DNA of 64,000 nucleotides from G963676095 sp963676095 (GCA_963676095.1 OY781040.1:7316001-7380000), one strand, 5' to 3'; shown: positions 8,710-18,745, counted from the first letter of the stretch. A program made the numbers and translations. Notes: generated by a model from the sequence alone, not told the origin.

Positions 8710-9894
8710 TCATTTTTCTTTATCATCTGTAAGCATTTTATTGATTTGACCAATAAGATTTTGAAGATTATCTTTTATATATTGATTTGCCTGATTGATC
8801 CCTTTTTCTGTCGTTAAGTCAAAATCTGATAAATTTGTTTCCAAAACATTATAAATGGCATTCATATGGTTTTCCACGCTTTCTGAATCCACTCCTGAAA
8901 AAAATTCCATAATACCTTTATTGGCTATGTTGATCTTACCACCTTGAAATTGTTCTGCAAGATTAAAGGTAGCAGAGTGCAATACTTCAGCCTGAGTAGG
9001 ATTATCGTCTGCAGCTGCATTTACTACTTGATAGGCACTAAGAAATTTTCCAAACACTCCCAACCCACCACCGGCTTTGGCAAATAATCCCTGATTCACC
9101 CCGACAACAGCATCATCGGCTGCTGTTTTTGAGAGGTCTTCTCCAAATTGTAATGCGGTACCGCCCAAACTTCCACCTATCTCCTTTGCATTAAATCCCC
9201 GGATTGCATCATATAAACTTGCTCCAACTCCAATCCAACCTGCAGAAAAAATTCCTTGCTTCATTGTGTTTAGCATCACCCTTTGTTCTGTTGTAATTCT
9301 GTAAACAAATACGGTTCCGTTATCCCGAACAAATGCACGACCAGTATAAGGCCCCTTTACCTTAGCCTCATTTCCCATCCAGTCTATAAATAATATAGGA
9401 TTATTTATAGCATACACATATGAAGATTGAAAAGAATACTTCTCAGCTTTCGGATCAATTGAATGAAAGCATCCTAATTCAGGATCGTAGAACCTGGCCC
9501 CGTAATCGTAATTTTCAAAGAACTCGTCCTGTAACTCTTTGCCGTTATAAAGATATTTATTTTTATCCAGATTATTATCAGCAAAAAGGCCCCCGAACGG
9601 GTAATATTCCGTTACCTGTTCGACCGTCGGCGCCGAACCGCTGTAACTGACCACCATCCACATGTTCCCAAGGTGGTCTTTCAGGTAGTAGTGGTATAAT
9701 CCTGACTGATAATAACCCTCAGGCGTCAAGACCCGGTCAAGCGCCCCATCCTGGTAGATGAAGTTCCCGTCATATTTCAGGGTCGTTGTCCCCGTGCAGG
9801 AAACGGTTTTTTCCCATTTCGTCCCTGCGGCATCGTACGTATACTGGGAATACCGGCTCCCGTCTGAGATTGTGTATTTTTTCGGCAGGTCCAA
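8710..9894 (-). CDS. Displaced Rhs fragment with tip of unknown function
   Basis: 394 residues beginning in mid-core (DLPKKYTISDGSRYSQYTYD) right after an in-frame TGA; the nominal start is TTG, so it is probably not translated alone. The Rhs junction YDYGARFYDPELGCFHSIDP and NNPILFIDWMGNE is followed by an about 240-residue tip with Gly/Ala-rich segments (GIFSAGWIGVGASLYDAI, GGGLGVFGKFLSAYQVV) and a helical tail ending KMLTDDKEK. No toxin family recognised. The adjacent immunity gene encodes a membrane protein and is interrupted by an IS, so restoring this tip could be harmful to its own host. Confidence 0.65.
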   Translation of the reverse strand: MDLPKKYTISDGSRYSQYTYDAAGTKWEKTVSCTGTTTLKYDGNFIYQDGALDRVLTPEGYYQSGLYHYYLKDHLGNMWMVVSYSGSAPTVEQVTEYYPFGGLFADNNLDKNKYLYNGKELQDEFFENYDYGARFYDPELGCFHSIDPKAEKYSFQSSYVYAINNPILFIDWMGNEAKVKGPYTGRAFVRDNGTVFVYRITTEQRVMLNTMKQGIFSAGWIGVGASLYDAIRGFNAKEIGGSLGGTALQFGEDLSKTAADDAVVGVNQGLFAKAGGGLGVFGKFLSAYQVVNAAADDNPTQAEVLHSATFNLAEQFQGGKINIANKGIMEFFSGVDSESVENHMNAIYNVLETNLSDFDLTTEKGINQANQYIKDNLQNLIGQINKMLTDDKEK

Positions 9895-9918
9895 TTCTGC
9901 TCATAAATCTGACTGACA

Positions 9919-10256
9919 ATGTCGTTTGGGGCGCGAATAACATATGCAAGTAAAACAGAAAAAAATGATCCAAAATAATTTGAACAAAGCTTGTCGGGGC
10001 TTCCGGTGATATTATCGGTGAGTATGAACGTGGGGAAAACATCCCTTCTATTGAGGTGGCGGCAAATATTGCCGATGCGCTTGGCGTTACGCTGGATTAT
10101 TTGCTGGGGGATTCCAACAATGCCGTTTTGGACAAGGAGCTTTTAAAACGCCTGGAAGATATTGAAAGCCTTACCCAAGATGATAAGGACAAAATCTATT
10201 ATTTTATCGATATGGCTGTTCGGGATGCCAAAGCCCGGCAGGCTTACGGGAGCTAG
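9919..10256 (+). pseudogene. XRE-type repressor remnant b (near full length, two frameshifts)
   Basis: Reading from ATG 9919 (MSFGARITYA) and allowing two single-base insertions in A-rich runs (near 9950 and 9977) gives a whole XRE repressor: KQKKMIQNNL, KLVGASGDIIGEYERGE, IPSIEVAANIADALGVTLDY and a helical C-terminal tail. It is the most complete of seven related remnants. Its promoter region is replaced by truncated Rhs core about 20 bases upstream. It runs convergent to the immunity gene at 10312. Confidence 0.78.
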
Positions 10257-10281
10257 GATATTTCAACTATTATAAACAAGA

Positions 10282-10304
10282 AAAGCCCGGCAGTGCCGGG
10301 CTTT
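10282..10304. terminator. Bidirectional terminator hairpin
   Basis: AAAGCCCGGCAGTGCCGGGCTTT: nine-pair stem with flanking A and T runs, placed between the XRE remnant (+) and the immunity gene (-). Confidence 0.85.
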
Positions 10305-10311
10305 CTAACTT

Positions 10312-10863
10312 TTAATAAAATGTTGTAATGTTTTCGTGTAAAATCTCTATTTTTTGTTCTTCAACACTATCATATCTTACACCTATTAATGCATCTAACG
10401 GATAATAGGAGAACCCATCATCATCACCTTCTCTTCCAATATTTTTAAACATCACATAGGATTCGTCATATTCAAGGATTTGTCCAGTAACATAATCGTC
10501 TTCATTGAAAAAGAAAGTTGCTATTTTCCCATTCTCTATTAACATTTTTAAATGAGGCAATAATTCTTTACCTTCTTTCCATATCGTAACCCTATTATTA
10601 ATGCTAAATTTTGAACTATTATCGTAAATAAACATTAATCGTTTTTGATATCTATCATCTATATCAATGTTAATGACATCTTCAATTGCTATTTGTGTAT
10701 TCCCAATTAAAAAACCATTTTCATCAATCTCATTTATAATGAAAAATGACTCGTCAATTTCTACAATAAAACCGATGATTGACTCCCCCCATTCCTGCGA
10801 GTTTGTTCTGATACCAATCAAAGATTTTTCGTCATATGCTTTTTCTAAAATATTCTTTTTCAT
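10312..10863 (-). CDS. Putative cytosolic immunity protein of Rhs locus 1
   Basis: 183 acidic residues, no signal peptide or membrane helix. Two similar all-beta halves are apparent (SLIGIRTNSQEWGESIIGFI and IATFFFNEDDYVTGQILEYD), resembling a duplicated small beta-barrel; no family assigned. It lies 41 bases after the full-length Rhs gene and before the terminator, the immunity position. A soluble acidic protein fits a partner tip that is short and basic and acts in the cytoplasm. Confidence 0.55.
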   Translation of the reverse strand: MKKNILEKAYDEKSLIGIRTNSQEWGESIIGFIVEIDESFFIINEIDENGFLIGNTQIAIEDVINIDIDDRYQKRLMFIYDNSSKFSINNRVTIWKEGKELLPHLKMLIENGKIATFFFNEDDYVTGQILEYDESYVMFKNIGREGDDDGFSYYPLDALIGVRYDSVEEQKIEILHENITTFY

Positions 10864-10904
10864 AATAATGAAGTGTTATAATTGTTAAAACATATCATAT
10901 TCCA

Positions 10905-13900
10905 TCAATTTATTCTTTTGCCTTTTAATCTCCTTTCTTCAGCACCCTTTCGTTGGTTCGGATTTTTGGGTCTTTTTTTACCTCCATGAGTATATTGGGC
11001 ATCGTGACTGTCAAGACCAGATTTTCCAGTACTTTGTTTCTTCTTAACATGAGCCATCTGGTATATTTCGTAACCCATATATGTCAACCCTGCGGCAACA
11101 GCAGTTGTCACAACTACCGGTGGTATCAATACATCATCAACTGCGCCGATTCCGGTAGCGTCATCTAAAATTAATCCAGCAGTCATCAGTCCTCCCGCTT
11201 TCAATATTGTTCCTGCCGGATTCGTACTTTCACCAGTTACGGCTACTGGATTCAATGACGCTATTGGCTCCATTGAGGCAAGAGGTAAACTAGCATCAAA
11301 AGTTTGAGATTGATTAGTATATCCAGTAGTATTATCTTCTGAATCTTTCGTGGCAACCATATTGCCTGTTACTTCAACATTATTCCCCTCTTGGCTTACA
11401 TTTACTGTATTTCCTTCTACAGTCGCTGTTCCTACGGTTGAGCCCTCTCCATTAACAACGGTGACGGTTTGTGTCGTTTCTCCACCTGCATCACCAGTTC
11501 GTATCAATTCTTGTGTCGTCGTATTGTATTGAAACTCGTCAACGACCATTCCATCAGGGTCAAGAAATCTTATTGGATTATTATAAGCATATGAGTAAGG
11601 GCTCCATCTTCTACTTACTTCCGCCATTGGGTCAACAGAATGCCAACGGGCTAACTCCGGGTCATAAAAGCGCTTTCCGTAATCGTAGTTTTCAAAGAAC
11701 TCGTCCTGCAACTCTTTGCCGTTATAAAGATATTTATTTTTATCCAGATTATTATCCGTAAACAGGCTTCCAAACGGATAATATTCCGTTACCTGTTCGA
11801 CTGTCGGCGTCGAGCCGCTGTAACTGACCACCATCCGCGTGTTACCCAGGTGATCTTTCAGGTAGTAGTGGTACAATCCTGACCGGTAAAACCCCCCAGG
11901 CGTTAAGATCCGGTCCAATGCCCCATCCTGGTAGATGAAGCTCCCCTCATATTTCAGGGTCGTTGTCCCCGTGCCGGAAACGGTCTTGCCCCATTTCGTC
12001 CCTGCGGCATCATACGTGTACTGCGCGTACTGGCTCCCGTCGGAACTTGTATATTTCTTCGGCAGGTCCAGCTCGTCGAAGTATTGTACCGTCAATCCCC
12101 TCAGGTTATCTGTCGTGGCATTCCCGTTCGCATCGTAACTGAAGGTCTTTCCCGTAACGGAACTGCCCCCGTAGGTCCCTGTCAGGGAGGATAACTGGTT
12201 GCCAGCATACGTATACGCCAGGTTTTCCCGGTCCGTTCCGCTGCTGTTCTTCCGGTTCAGTCCGGTAATGTTCCCGTTCGCATCGTACCCGACCGAGTAC
12301 AGGTCGTAATTAGACGTATTCGTCACATTCCCCGTGGTGGTGATGGAGCCGTAATCGCCTTTGGTCAGCCGGTTCAACCCGTCGTAACGGTAGGCATAGG
12401 CCGATCGCGTCGTATTGTCGTTACGCCAGCGCATCCCGCTCAGGTTCCCGTTATACTGGGCTACCGGCGAAAGGTTGGCCAGCTCCCCCGTCGTGTTGTA
12501 GTACAATTCTTCGGAAAATGCTTTCCCAATCGTATAACTGTCATCCGGGTCGTTGATCCTGGTCAGCCACCCCCGGATGTTATAACTGTAGTCTGCCTCC
12601 TGGTTCCCGTTGTGAAGCGTCTTCTTCTCCAAACGCCCGATTTCATCATACGTGTTTTCTGACAGGGTTACCGCCGTTGCCCCGTCATAACTGAACGTGG
12701 TCGTCGTCGGCCTGCCCATATGGTCATAGGCGTAGGTGGTCTCTGTCGTGACCGGGCCTGCACCCACCGTCTGCCGCTGGACAACCTGTTGTTTTATAGG
12801 TTGGCCCGTAAAGTTATACGTGGTCGAGGTACGGCTGTACCCTCCGTCAGGGTTGCTTTGGTTCTGCTGGATCACACGTCCGTATTTGTCATAGTACGTG
12901 CTCGTGTAAATCCAGTTAGAAGTACCCAGTACCCTGACCTTTGTTCCCGTGACCATCCCCTTCACACTCTCCGCCTGCACAGAACTGCTGTAAACCTGGT
13001 CATACCCGGTGTACGCTGTGTTACCGCCCCAGCCGGACTGGTAGTCATAGTCATCGTAATAGGTACAGGAAAGTACTTCCTGGATGCTGGACGGGGTATA
13101 GGAGGCGCTTCCGGCAACATTTGACCGCACCGATTCATAACCGGATGGTTCCTTACAAAGCCCTTCCTGTACCGGACGGTTGAACGTATCATAAAGCGTA
13201 TATCGGAACAGGGTCGTATCACGGGCCCGCTCCCGGGCATCCTGTGTCAGTACCAGCCGGTCACGGCTGTCATACGCCAGCCGCTGCCATCCCGAGCCCG
13301 GGATTTTCTTCCTGATCAGCCGTCGACGTCCGTCATAACGGTAACTGTAAAGCAAATCATCATCCTGGTTTCCGGAAGTAATTGTCAGCGTGGAGCTGGA
13401 GGAGGCCGTGAACGAAAAGCCGTCGGACAAGGTCAGCGATGAGCCTTCACTGACCAGGTACGTACTCACCCCGCTTTCCGCTGTGCCCAGCGTTTTATCC
13501 GTGGTCACCAGCTGCGTCGTGCTTGTGGCCGTCGTTGTCCCGCTGAAGAGTTGGGATACCGCTTTGGGAGGGACCACATAGCGTAACTGGTCAAAATCGT
13601 CATACACGTAATAGGTCGGGTAAGCGGTAGTGCCGTTATAAGCCGTTTTCAGGATAACACGCCCCTGCTTGTCCTTGTATTCAACCGTGCGGCTCTGGCT
13701 GTCCCCGCTGTTGTTTTCGTCCCACGTCGTGGTCTTGTATAGTTCCCCTGCTCCGTAGTAACCAGACTGGGTCAGACCGCCGGATGCATCCACGTAAAAG
13801 TAGGTGACTTCACTGGCGGTATTCGTCCCGTAGCTGTATTTCAGCTCATGGCCGGTGCCGCTGTGCCAGCTTGCTCCCGGGGGGGCCTGTTTTAACACCC

Positions 13901-14324
13901 GGTTCAGCGGGGAGGCTTCGTAAACTGTCTGGCCGAAGGCATAGCTCCTGTCCCCCGAATCATAACTGCCGAAATTGGTCGATAAGGCAGGACTGGTATG
14001 GTAGGCACCGGCCTTAGCCGCGGCAAAGGGTAAGTATTGTTTTTCCTCCCGTCCGTAAGCATCGTAGGTAATGGTCGTGATAATGTCCTTCGTCGTATCT
14101 CCCGAGGCATAAACCTGGTTGGTCTGCTCCGGCCTTCCAAGGCCATCATAATACGTGACCGTTTTCTGGCAATCCCCCGGGGAAAGGGCCGGAACGGCCA
14201 GCTCGTCCGTTACTCCTGTCCTCGGAACATATGTCGTGATGTAGTTCTTCGTCGACGTCTGCGCCGGTGCACTTCTAAAGAATGCTAATAATATTATTAT
14301 GAGGTGAAATCTGTAACTTTTCAT
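10905..14324 (-). CDS. Full-length Rhs repeat protein of locus 1 (DUF6443-type N-terminus, polymorphic tip)
   Basis: 1139 residues. A signal peptide (FHLIIILLAFFRSAPAQ) is followed by a DUF6443-like region (NYITTYVPRTGV, VTYYDGLGRPEQ, YDAYGREEKQYLPFA), then many YD/Rhs repeats that should build the toxin-enclosing shell. The conserved pre-toxin junction is YYLKDHLGNTRMVVSYSG ... YDYGKRFYDPELARWHSVDP ... NNPIRFLDPDGM. The last about 210 residues are the variable tip: a Ser/Thr/Val-rich stretch, a hydrophobic segment (VVVTTAVAAGLTYMGYEIY) and a short basic end (YTHGGKKRPKNPNQRKGAEE). The basic end suggests a nucleic-acid target, but no family was recognised. It is preceded by the shell partner at 14388 and is the only complete Rhs core in locus 1. 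Confidence 0.88.
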   Translation of the reverse strand: MKSYRFHLIIILLAFFRSAPAQTSTKNYITTYVPRTGVTDELAVPALSPGDCQKTVTYYDGLGRPEQTNQVYASGDTTKDIITTITYDAYGREEKQYLPFAAAKAGAYHTSPALSTNFGSYDSGDRSYAFGQTVYEASPLNRVLKQAPPGASWHSGTGHELKYSYGTNTASEVTYFYVDASGGLTQSGYYGAGELYKTTTWDENNSGDSQSRTVEYKDKQGRVILKTAYNGTTAYPTYYVYDDFDQLRYVVPPKAVSQLFSGTTTATSTTQLVTTDKTLGTAESGVSTYLVSEGSSLTLSDGFSFTASSSSTLTITSGNQDDDLLYSYRYDGRRRLIRKKIPGSGWQRLAYDSRDRLVLTQDARERARDTTLFRYTLYDTFNRPVQEGLCKEPSGYESVRSNVAGSASYTPSSIQEVLSCTYYDDYDYQSGWGGNTAYTGYDQVYSSSVQAESVKGMVTGTKVRVLGTSNWIYTSTYYDKYGRVIQQNQSNPDGGYSRTSTTYNFTGQPIKQQVVQRQTVGAGPVTTETTYAYDHMGRPTTTTFSYDGATAVTLSENTYDEIGRLEKKTLHNGNQEADYSYNIRGWLTRINDPDDSYTIGKAFSEELYYNTTGELANLSPVAQYNGNLSGMRWRNDNTTRSAYAYRYDGLNRLTKGDYGSITTTGNVTNTSNYDLYSVGYDANGNITGLNRKNSSGTDRENLAYTYAGNQLSSLTGTYGGSSVTGKTFSYDANGNATTDNLRGLTVQYFDELDLPKKYTSSDGSQYAQYTYDAAGTKWGKTVSGTGTTTLKYEGSFIYQDGALDRILTPGGFYRSGLYHYYLKDHLGNTRMVVSYSGSTPTVEQVTEYYPFGSLFTDNNLDKNKYLYNGKELQDEFFENYDYGKRFYDPELARWHSVDPMAEVSRRWSPYSYAYNNPIRFLDPDGMVVDEFQYNTTTQELIRTGDAGGETTQTVTVVNGEGSTVGTATVEGNTVNVSQEGNNVEVTGNMVATKDSEDNTTGYTNQSQTFDASLPLASMEPIASLNPVAVTGESTNPAGTILKAGGLMTAGLILDDATGIGAVDDVLIPPVVVTTAVAAGLTYMGYEIYQMAHVKKKQSTGKSGLDSHDAQYTHGGKKRPKNPNQRKGAEERRLKGKRIN
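11675..12948 (-). repeat. 1.27-kb Rhs core direct repeat, right copy
   Basis: Counterpart of 5440-6712; a shorter third copy of about 410 bases spans 9480-9894. All lie in the same orientation within the Rhs core. Confidence 0.85.
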
Positions 14325-14387
14325 ATAGGTATGTGCATTTTGTTTACTATAAATACTTTTAAGACAGACATATTTTTAAATTTTTAA

Positions 14388-17300
14388 CTAGAGCGCTATT
14401 TGTGTCCCCGATTGAACAACACTGACCGTGACCGTCTTATTTCCTCCCGTAATCGTAAGTACTCCGCTACGGGAAGTGGTTGCGCTGGAACTCTTCGAAC
14501 AGGTAACTGTTATTGTTTTATTTCCGCTGCCTGAGCCTGAACTCAGTGTCATCCAGGAGACACTGCTCGAAATTGTCCATGTCGTATTGGAGGAAATCGT
14601 AATGGTTGATGTAGAATAAATATAAGGGAAAGTTAAACTTGATGGCGAAACCGTCAATGTTGCAATAAACGCTGCCTGAGTAACAAGGACCGACTGTGTC
14701 TTGTTGTTTGAGTAAGTAATTGTGATTGTTGCAGATCTGGCAGAAGATGAGTTTGCAGATGCGGTAACCGTAATTGTTCCATTACCACTTCCGGAACCAG
14801 GAGAAACAGTTAACCATGAGGCATTATCCGATACCGACCAGGTACAGTTGGATGATATCGTAAACGTTGACGATCCCGCAGAAGAAGTGAAACTCATTGA
14901 GGTTTTGTTCAGGCTCAGGGTTGGCCCGTCTGCTGTCGTCTCATTGTAATAATGATAAAAACTCCGCGAAGTAATCTTCCCGTCATCATTGCGGACGTTC
15001 TTTAACCGACCGAAATCATCATACTCATAATAGGTCGTTACCCCGTTGGGGGCAGTTGAAGAGGTCATCCCGTAAATTGGGTCGTAGGTATAAGTATAAA
15101 TCTCTGCTTCAGCTAATGAATATCTCAAATCTGTATTAAAGCTTTTCCATTTAGTATCATGTGGATCTTGGATCCAATTATTCAAATCAATGTTAAAAGT
15201 ATTAGCTAAGGATTGAGTTTTCGTTTTTAGGTTATCTGAACTAATGCCAATTGCTTTAACTACAGGGAGAGCACCATTGTAACTCCAATAAAAACTGGTT
15301 GGTATATCTTGTACTTTATGTAACTCATTTATTCTATTATAGTTATCATATTCCATAATGTAGTTTTGTTCATAGATTGATGGCATACTAATACTTTCTG
15401 GAGAAAACCCCGATGAGTATTCCACCGGGATATGAGCTTCATACACTGACACAGGGAGTCCGAGAGAGTTATAACTATACTGTACCCCGCCAGTGAGCTT
15501 GTTTTCAACAGTTGTTTCAATCCGAACGGGCAATTTTACGATATTTTTATCGATTAAGTCAGTTATCCCAAAATCAGTTGAATACAGCGTTTTCTTATCC
15601 AGTTTTTTGTTATTGTTGACAGTTGACATCAGCGAAACCTCGAAGTTGTTCGGGTTATAACTGTAATTTTCTGTCTCAGTGAAAGTTGCTATACCTGAAA
15701 AATAATGAGTCGTCGTTTTCTTTATCAGGGCTCCATGATAATTTTCTGTTGGGTAAGCATATATTAAGAAACGAGTCGTATATGCCAATGGGTTGAAGCC
15801 TCCGGCATCGACACACAAATCTGTTGGTCCTATATATTGGTCTTCAATGAAGACATTTGTAATTTCGGCTGAGTTTGAACCTTGGATAATAGAATAATTA
15901 TTTTTTTCAACAAAAACACTGTCTCCTGATGCATTTAAGAGAGTTCTAGATATCAGGTTTCCGTTCAATGTATGACCGAATGTTGCAAATTTATCAAGCT
16001 CCAACGTAACTTCACTATTCGAATAACACAATATCTCCGTCCCATTGTTTTCTCCTTCAGGAGCAACAGTTTTAACTTCAACCCGGCTATATCCAACATT
16101 ATTACCATAAGATAATGAAGACAATGGAACATAGCTATTCCCCGACATGGAAACAATTGAGGTGTTCAAATAGCTGCCGTCACTGTATCCTACCCGAACC
16201 GGACGATATTTTACATATCTTAAAGGGACTAGTAATTTTCCACTTGTTGTACTGTCATTGTTTGTATAAGAATATGATTTTGACAATGTCATTTTACCGT
16301 TGCTGTCGTAATTTGTAACTTTTTTAGCCCTTACGCCTCCACCTAGCGATATAAGATTTTCCGGTAAATCCGGGTTAGAGCTTGTTCTTGAAACGAGGTT
16401 CCCTGAAATGATCGGTGAGTAACCGTTGTCTAAGTAAGGGCTTGGAATATAGCATTTCAGTTTGTATGATCCAGCGGGGAGCCAAAAGCTTATATTCCAT
16501 TCGGCAATATTCTCGGTTGACGAAGAGGTCCGATTATCAAACTTAAAGTACATTGTTGAAAAGTCTTCATTTACATCAACGCCTTCCAGCATAATATAGA
16601 AATCCGCATATTTTTTTAAAAAACCGTTGAACTCGACGAGAGTCTTGTCATCAATCGTAAATACTTGTTCTTCTCGATTGTAATAAGAAGAATTCGTAAA
16701 CCAAATAACTGACGCTTGAGTCACCATGTTATAGGATGCAGTGATATATTGGTATTCATCTTCCGCCGAAAGGTATTTTCGATTTAGAAAATCGTGAGAT
16801 TCAAATTCAAACACGGTTTTCCCGCCTGTTGGATACTGAATTGATTTAATCATACCTGCGGTTATGTAATTATTGCTAGCCCCTTTATTTGCTCCGCTAT
16901 TTATGTAAAAGCTATCTGGAACATCATCAACCCATTGAGGGTTATCTAACTTTAAGGCAGACATGGTCGGTAGAATTGTTCCATTATTACCTTGACCATT
17001 ATAATATCCCCAGTGATCGACCGCATATGATGTTTTGTAGGGCATGGGGATAGTGTTGTTATAGGAGAATATGTATTCGTTTGTATTCTCTAAACTTTTT
17101 GTTTGTTGAGTGAATGTAGATAGTTTCAGGCGCTTTTGGATATTATCAGCGGTAAAATTGCTGGCAATACTTGCAAATTGCGTGTTGTCATTCAGGTAGT
17201 CACCGCCTCGCTTCTCCCCGTTAAAATAGTCATAGCTGAAATAAAAGGATCGTTTCTCAATTCCGGTGAGCCTGTCTTTTACGACTATGCGTTTCAGTTT

Positions 17301-18344
17301 AGCGCCTCCGTTCAAATCAATCCTGTCTTCATCTTTCTCAAAAATCACCCATTCATTTTTTGTTTCAATGGTATCTAACAGAGGAACATAGTTTGGCGAA
17401 AAATTTTCTCGGGAAAGTTGTGCAATATTCTCATCTGGCAGCAGGTCACAAACTGACTTGTATTCAGTTAAGGAAGGAATATATAGAATAGGAAAATGTT
17501 GGTATTTTAAAACGATTTCGTCACCACTAGGATGAATCATTTTAGTCAGAAACCATCCTTGCGTGGCTGTACCTCCTACAACAGAAACCCATTCGGTACA
17601 TTCGAACTCATAAACTACTCCATCTTCACCGATAACCATTATCCCGTTGGAATTCTCCATCGGCTTAATTATACATTTATTTTTTTTCCCTAAGAAAGAG
17701 AAAGTGTTATCTCTGGGGTTTTTTATAAACTTAAAAGAGTAGTTCATAAAGTTTGCAGAATAAACATCCGGCTCCCCCGCTCCTTCCAGTATCCGCAACA
17801 CAGTACTGCTCTTTACTTTGGCATCGTCGTATGTTGGAACACAATTCCATAATACATAGCCATCTTCATTCCTTACACCGGGGATTAAACCAGGACAGAC
17901 ATAATTGAGTAATGTTAGCAGGTTATCATGTAGAGGCTGGGAAACAATCATGTCGTTGCCTCCCACGGGTGCATAAGATATTCCTCCTCCTGCGATAAGG
18001 TTCCATCCTAGACCAACCCATGACGCTTCCTGGTTTACTCGTATTCCCCCTGCATGATAGCTTAGAGTAATTGGCAGTGATAGTTCACCAATTTTGACAA
18101 CATGAACCGGGATCGATATATCGGGTACCCCGGTATAAAATCCTACAGGTATATCTCCATAACTTCCCAGACCATAATTCTCGGGCGAAGATGGAATTAT
18201 TTCTGGTATTTTGAAACCAGTATTATTATCTTGTCCGATTAAGGAATGGTAACCTGAAAAAAATAATATTAGAAACAATAATAGTATCTTAGATGATGGG
18301 ATTTTGTAAAATACGCGGATCCTTAATTTATTCATTTTATTCAT
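14388..18344 (-). CDS. Secreted Rhs-like shell protein with two C-terminal BACON repeats
   Basis: About 1318 residues from the ATG at 18344 (or 18335), chosen because it places a good signal peptide (KILLLFLILFFSGYHSLIGQ) near the N-terminus; the open frame extends to 18437. The N-terminal part (YGDIPVGFYTGVPDISIPV, LPITLSYHAGGIRV, ASWVGLGWNLIAGGGI) is typical of the large partner found before Bacteroidota Rhs genes. It ends in YD-like repeats (YTYDPIYGMTSSTAPNGVTT, YYEYDDFGRLKNVRNDDGK). The last about 180 residues are two BACON-like beta domains (CTWSVSDNASWLTVSPGSGS; TTWTISSSVSWMTLSSGSGS). The Rhs core gene follows after 63 bases, so the two are probably co-transcribed and may assemble together. 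Confidence 0.78.
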   Translation of the reverse strand: MNKMNKLRIRVFYKIPSSKILLLFLILFFSGYHSLIGQDNNTGFKIPEIIPSSPENYGLGSYGDIPVGFYTGVPDISIPVHVVKIGELSLPITLSYHAGGIRVNQEASWVGLGWNLIAGGGISYAPVGGNDMIVSQPLHDNLLTLLNYVCPGLIPGVRNEDGYVLWNCVPTYDDAKVKSSTVLRILEGAGEPDVYSANFMNYSFKFIKNPRDNTFSFLGKKNKCIIKPMENSNGIMVIGEDGVVYEFECTEWVSVVGGTATQGWFLTKMIHPSGDEIVLKYQHFPILYIPSLTEYKSVCDLLPDENIAQLSRENFSPNYVPLLDTIETKNEWVIFEKDEDRIDLNGGAKLKRIVVKDRLTGIEKRSFYFSYDYFNGEKRGGDYLNDNTQFASIASNFTADNIQKRLKLSTFTQQTKSLENTNEYIFSYNNTIPMPYKTSYAVDHWGYYNGQGNNGTILPTMSALKLDNPQWVDDVPDSFYINSGANKGASNNYITAGMIKSIQYPTGGKTVFEFESHDFLNRKYLSAEDEYQYITASYNMVTQASVIWFTNSSYYNREEQVFTIDDKTLVEFNGFLKKYADFYIMLEGVDVNEDFSTMYFKFDNRTSSSTENIAEWNISFWLPAGSYKLKCYIPSPYLDNGYSPIISGNLVSRTSSNPDLPENLISLGGGVRAKKVTNYDSNGKMTLSKSYSYTNNDSTTSGKLLVPLRYVKYRPVRVGYSDGSYLNTSIVSMSGNSYVPLSSLSYGNNVGYSRVEVKTVAPEGENNGTEILCYSNSEVTLELDKFATFGHTLNGNLISRTLLNASGDSVFVEKNNYSIIQGSNSAEITNVFIEDQYIGPTDLCVDAGGFNPLAYTTRFLIYAYPTENYHGALIKKTTTHYFSGIATFTETENYSYNPNNFEVSLMSTVNNNKKLDKKTLYSTDFGITDLIDKNIVKLPVRIETTVENKLTGGVQYSYNSLGLPVSVYEAHIPVEYSSGFSPESISMPSIYEQNYIMEYDNYNRINELHKVQDIPTSFYWSYNGALPVVKAIGISSDNLKTKTQSLANTFNIDLNNWIQDPHDTKWKSFNTDLRYSLAEAEIYTYTYDPIYGMTSSTAPNGVTTYYEYDDFGRLKNVRNDDGKITSRSFYHYYNETTADGPTLSLNKTSMSFTSSAGSSTFTISSNCTWSVSDNASWLTVSPGSGSGNGTITVTASANSSSARSATITITYSNNKTQSVLVTQAAFIATLTVSPSSLTFPYIYSTSTITISSNTTWTISSSVSWMTLSSGSGSGNKTITVTCSKSSSATTSRSGVLTITGGNKTVTVSVVQSGTQIAL

Positions 18345-18566
18345 GTTTGCGGGTATTTCGTTAGGTATAATAAGTTTGTATGAATTGTTACCTTTATAGT
18401 AAACACTAAAACTAAAAAACTTAAAATTATTAGGCATAATTTAAAATTTAAGACTATAACTGAATTTCATTCGAAAAATTCGGGTTCTCAATTATTTGGT
18501 TCGTGGTGCTCTCGCTTTTCACAATTCTGTTAATAAAATTAAATGTTAGCAGTCAGCCTTTTATCT

Positions 18567-18745
18567 GTTGAAAAACACAAAAAAGTTATCAACAAAATTT
18601 ACTATACGTTATACAATTCACAAAATGTGCTGCTCATGTACCCACAACATCATTTCATGATTAAATTTTGCATCCCCATCAAATTGTCTGACTATTTATG
18701 AACAGTCAGGAGTAGCATCACTGTTGATAAATTCATCATTATCAA
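18567..18745 (+). repeat. Interspersed direct repeat, copy B
   Basis: Begins GTTGAAAAACACAAAAAAG and ends CTGTTGATAAATTCATCATT. Strongly similar to copy A. It lies about 220 bases upstream of the locus 1 shell gene, so it could hold the promoter or operator of that operon. The rest of the 18438-18918 gap holds no gene; the promoter of the pilin operon should be in its right part. Confidence 0.75.

Larger units (their letters stand above)
6768..8726 (-). pseudogene. Membrane immunity gene split by ISAzo13 element
   Basis: The right part (8726 down to about 8383) encodes two membrane helices (around FDALLAGAVFSRGASR and VTLYFLVFILLGIAVSLIV) and then VIIFL. Deleting 6997-8382 plus one copy of the TTA duplication rejoins the frame exactly to 6996-6768, which is open for about 77 more codons (GGGNNWIEFEQEGK, LIKLIEDYQKRGYKIEL) and stops at TGA 6768-6770. 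The original protein would have been about 190 residues, a two-helix membrane protein with a C-terminal soluble domain. It overlaps the end of the Rhs fragment at 8710, the usual immunity position. As it stands the gene is truncated at the insertion point (stop at 8379). Confidence 0.8.

Noticed and set aside
18345..18437. Longer N-terminus for the locus 1 shell protein
   Set aside because: The extension precedes a clear signal peptide and lacks a better ribosome site; the internal ATG at 18344 is preferred.
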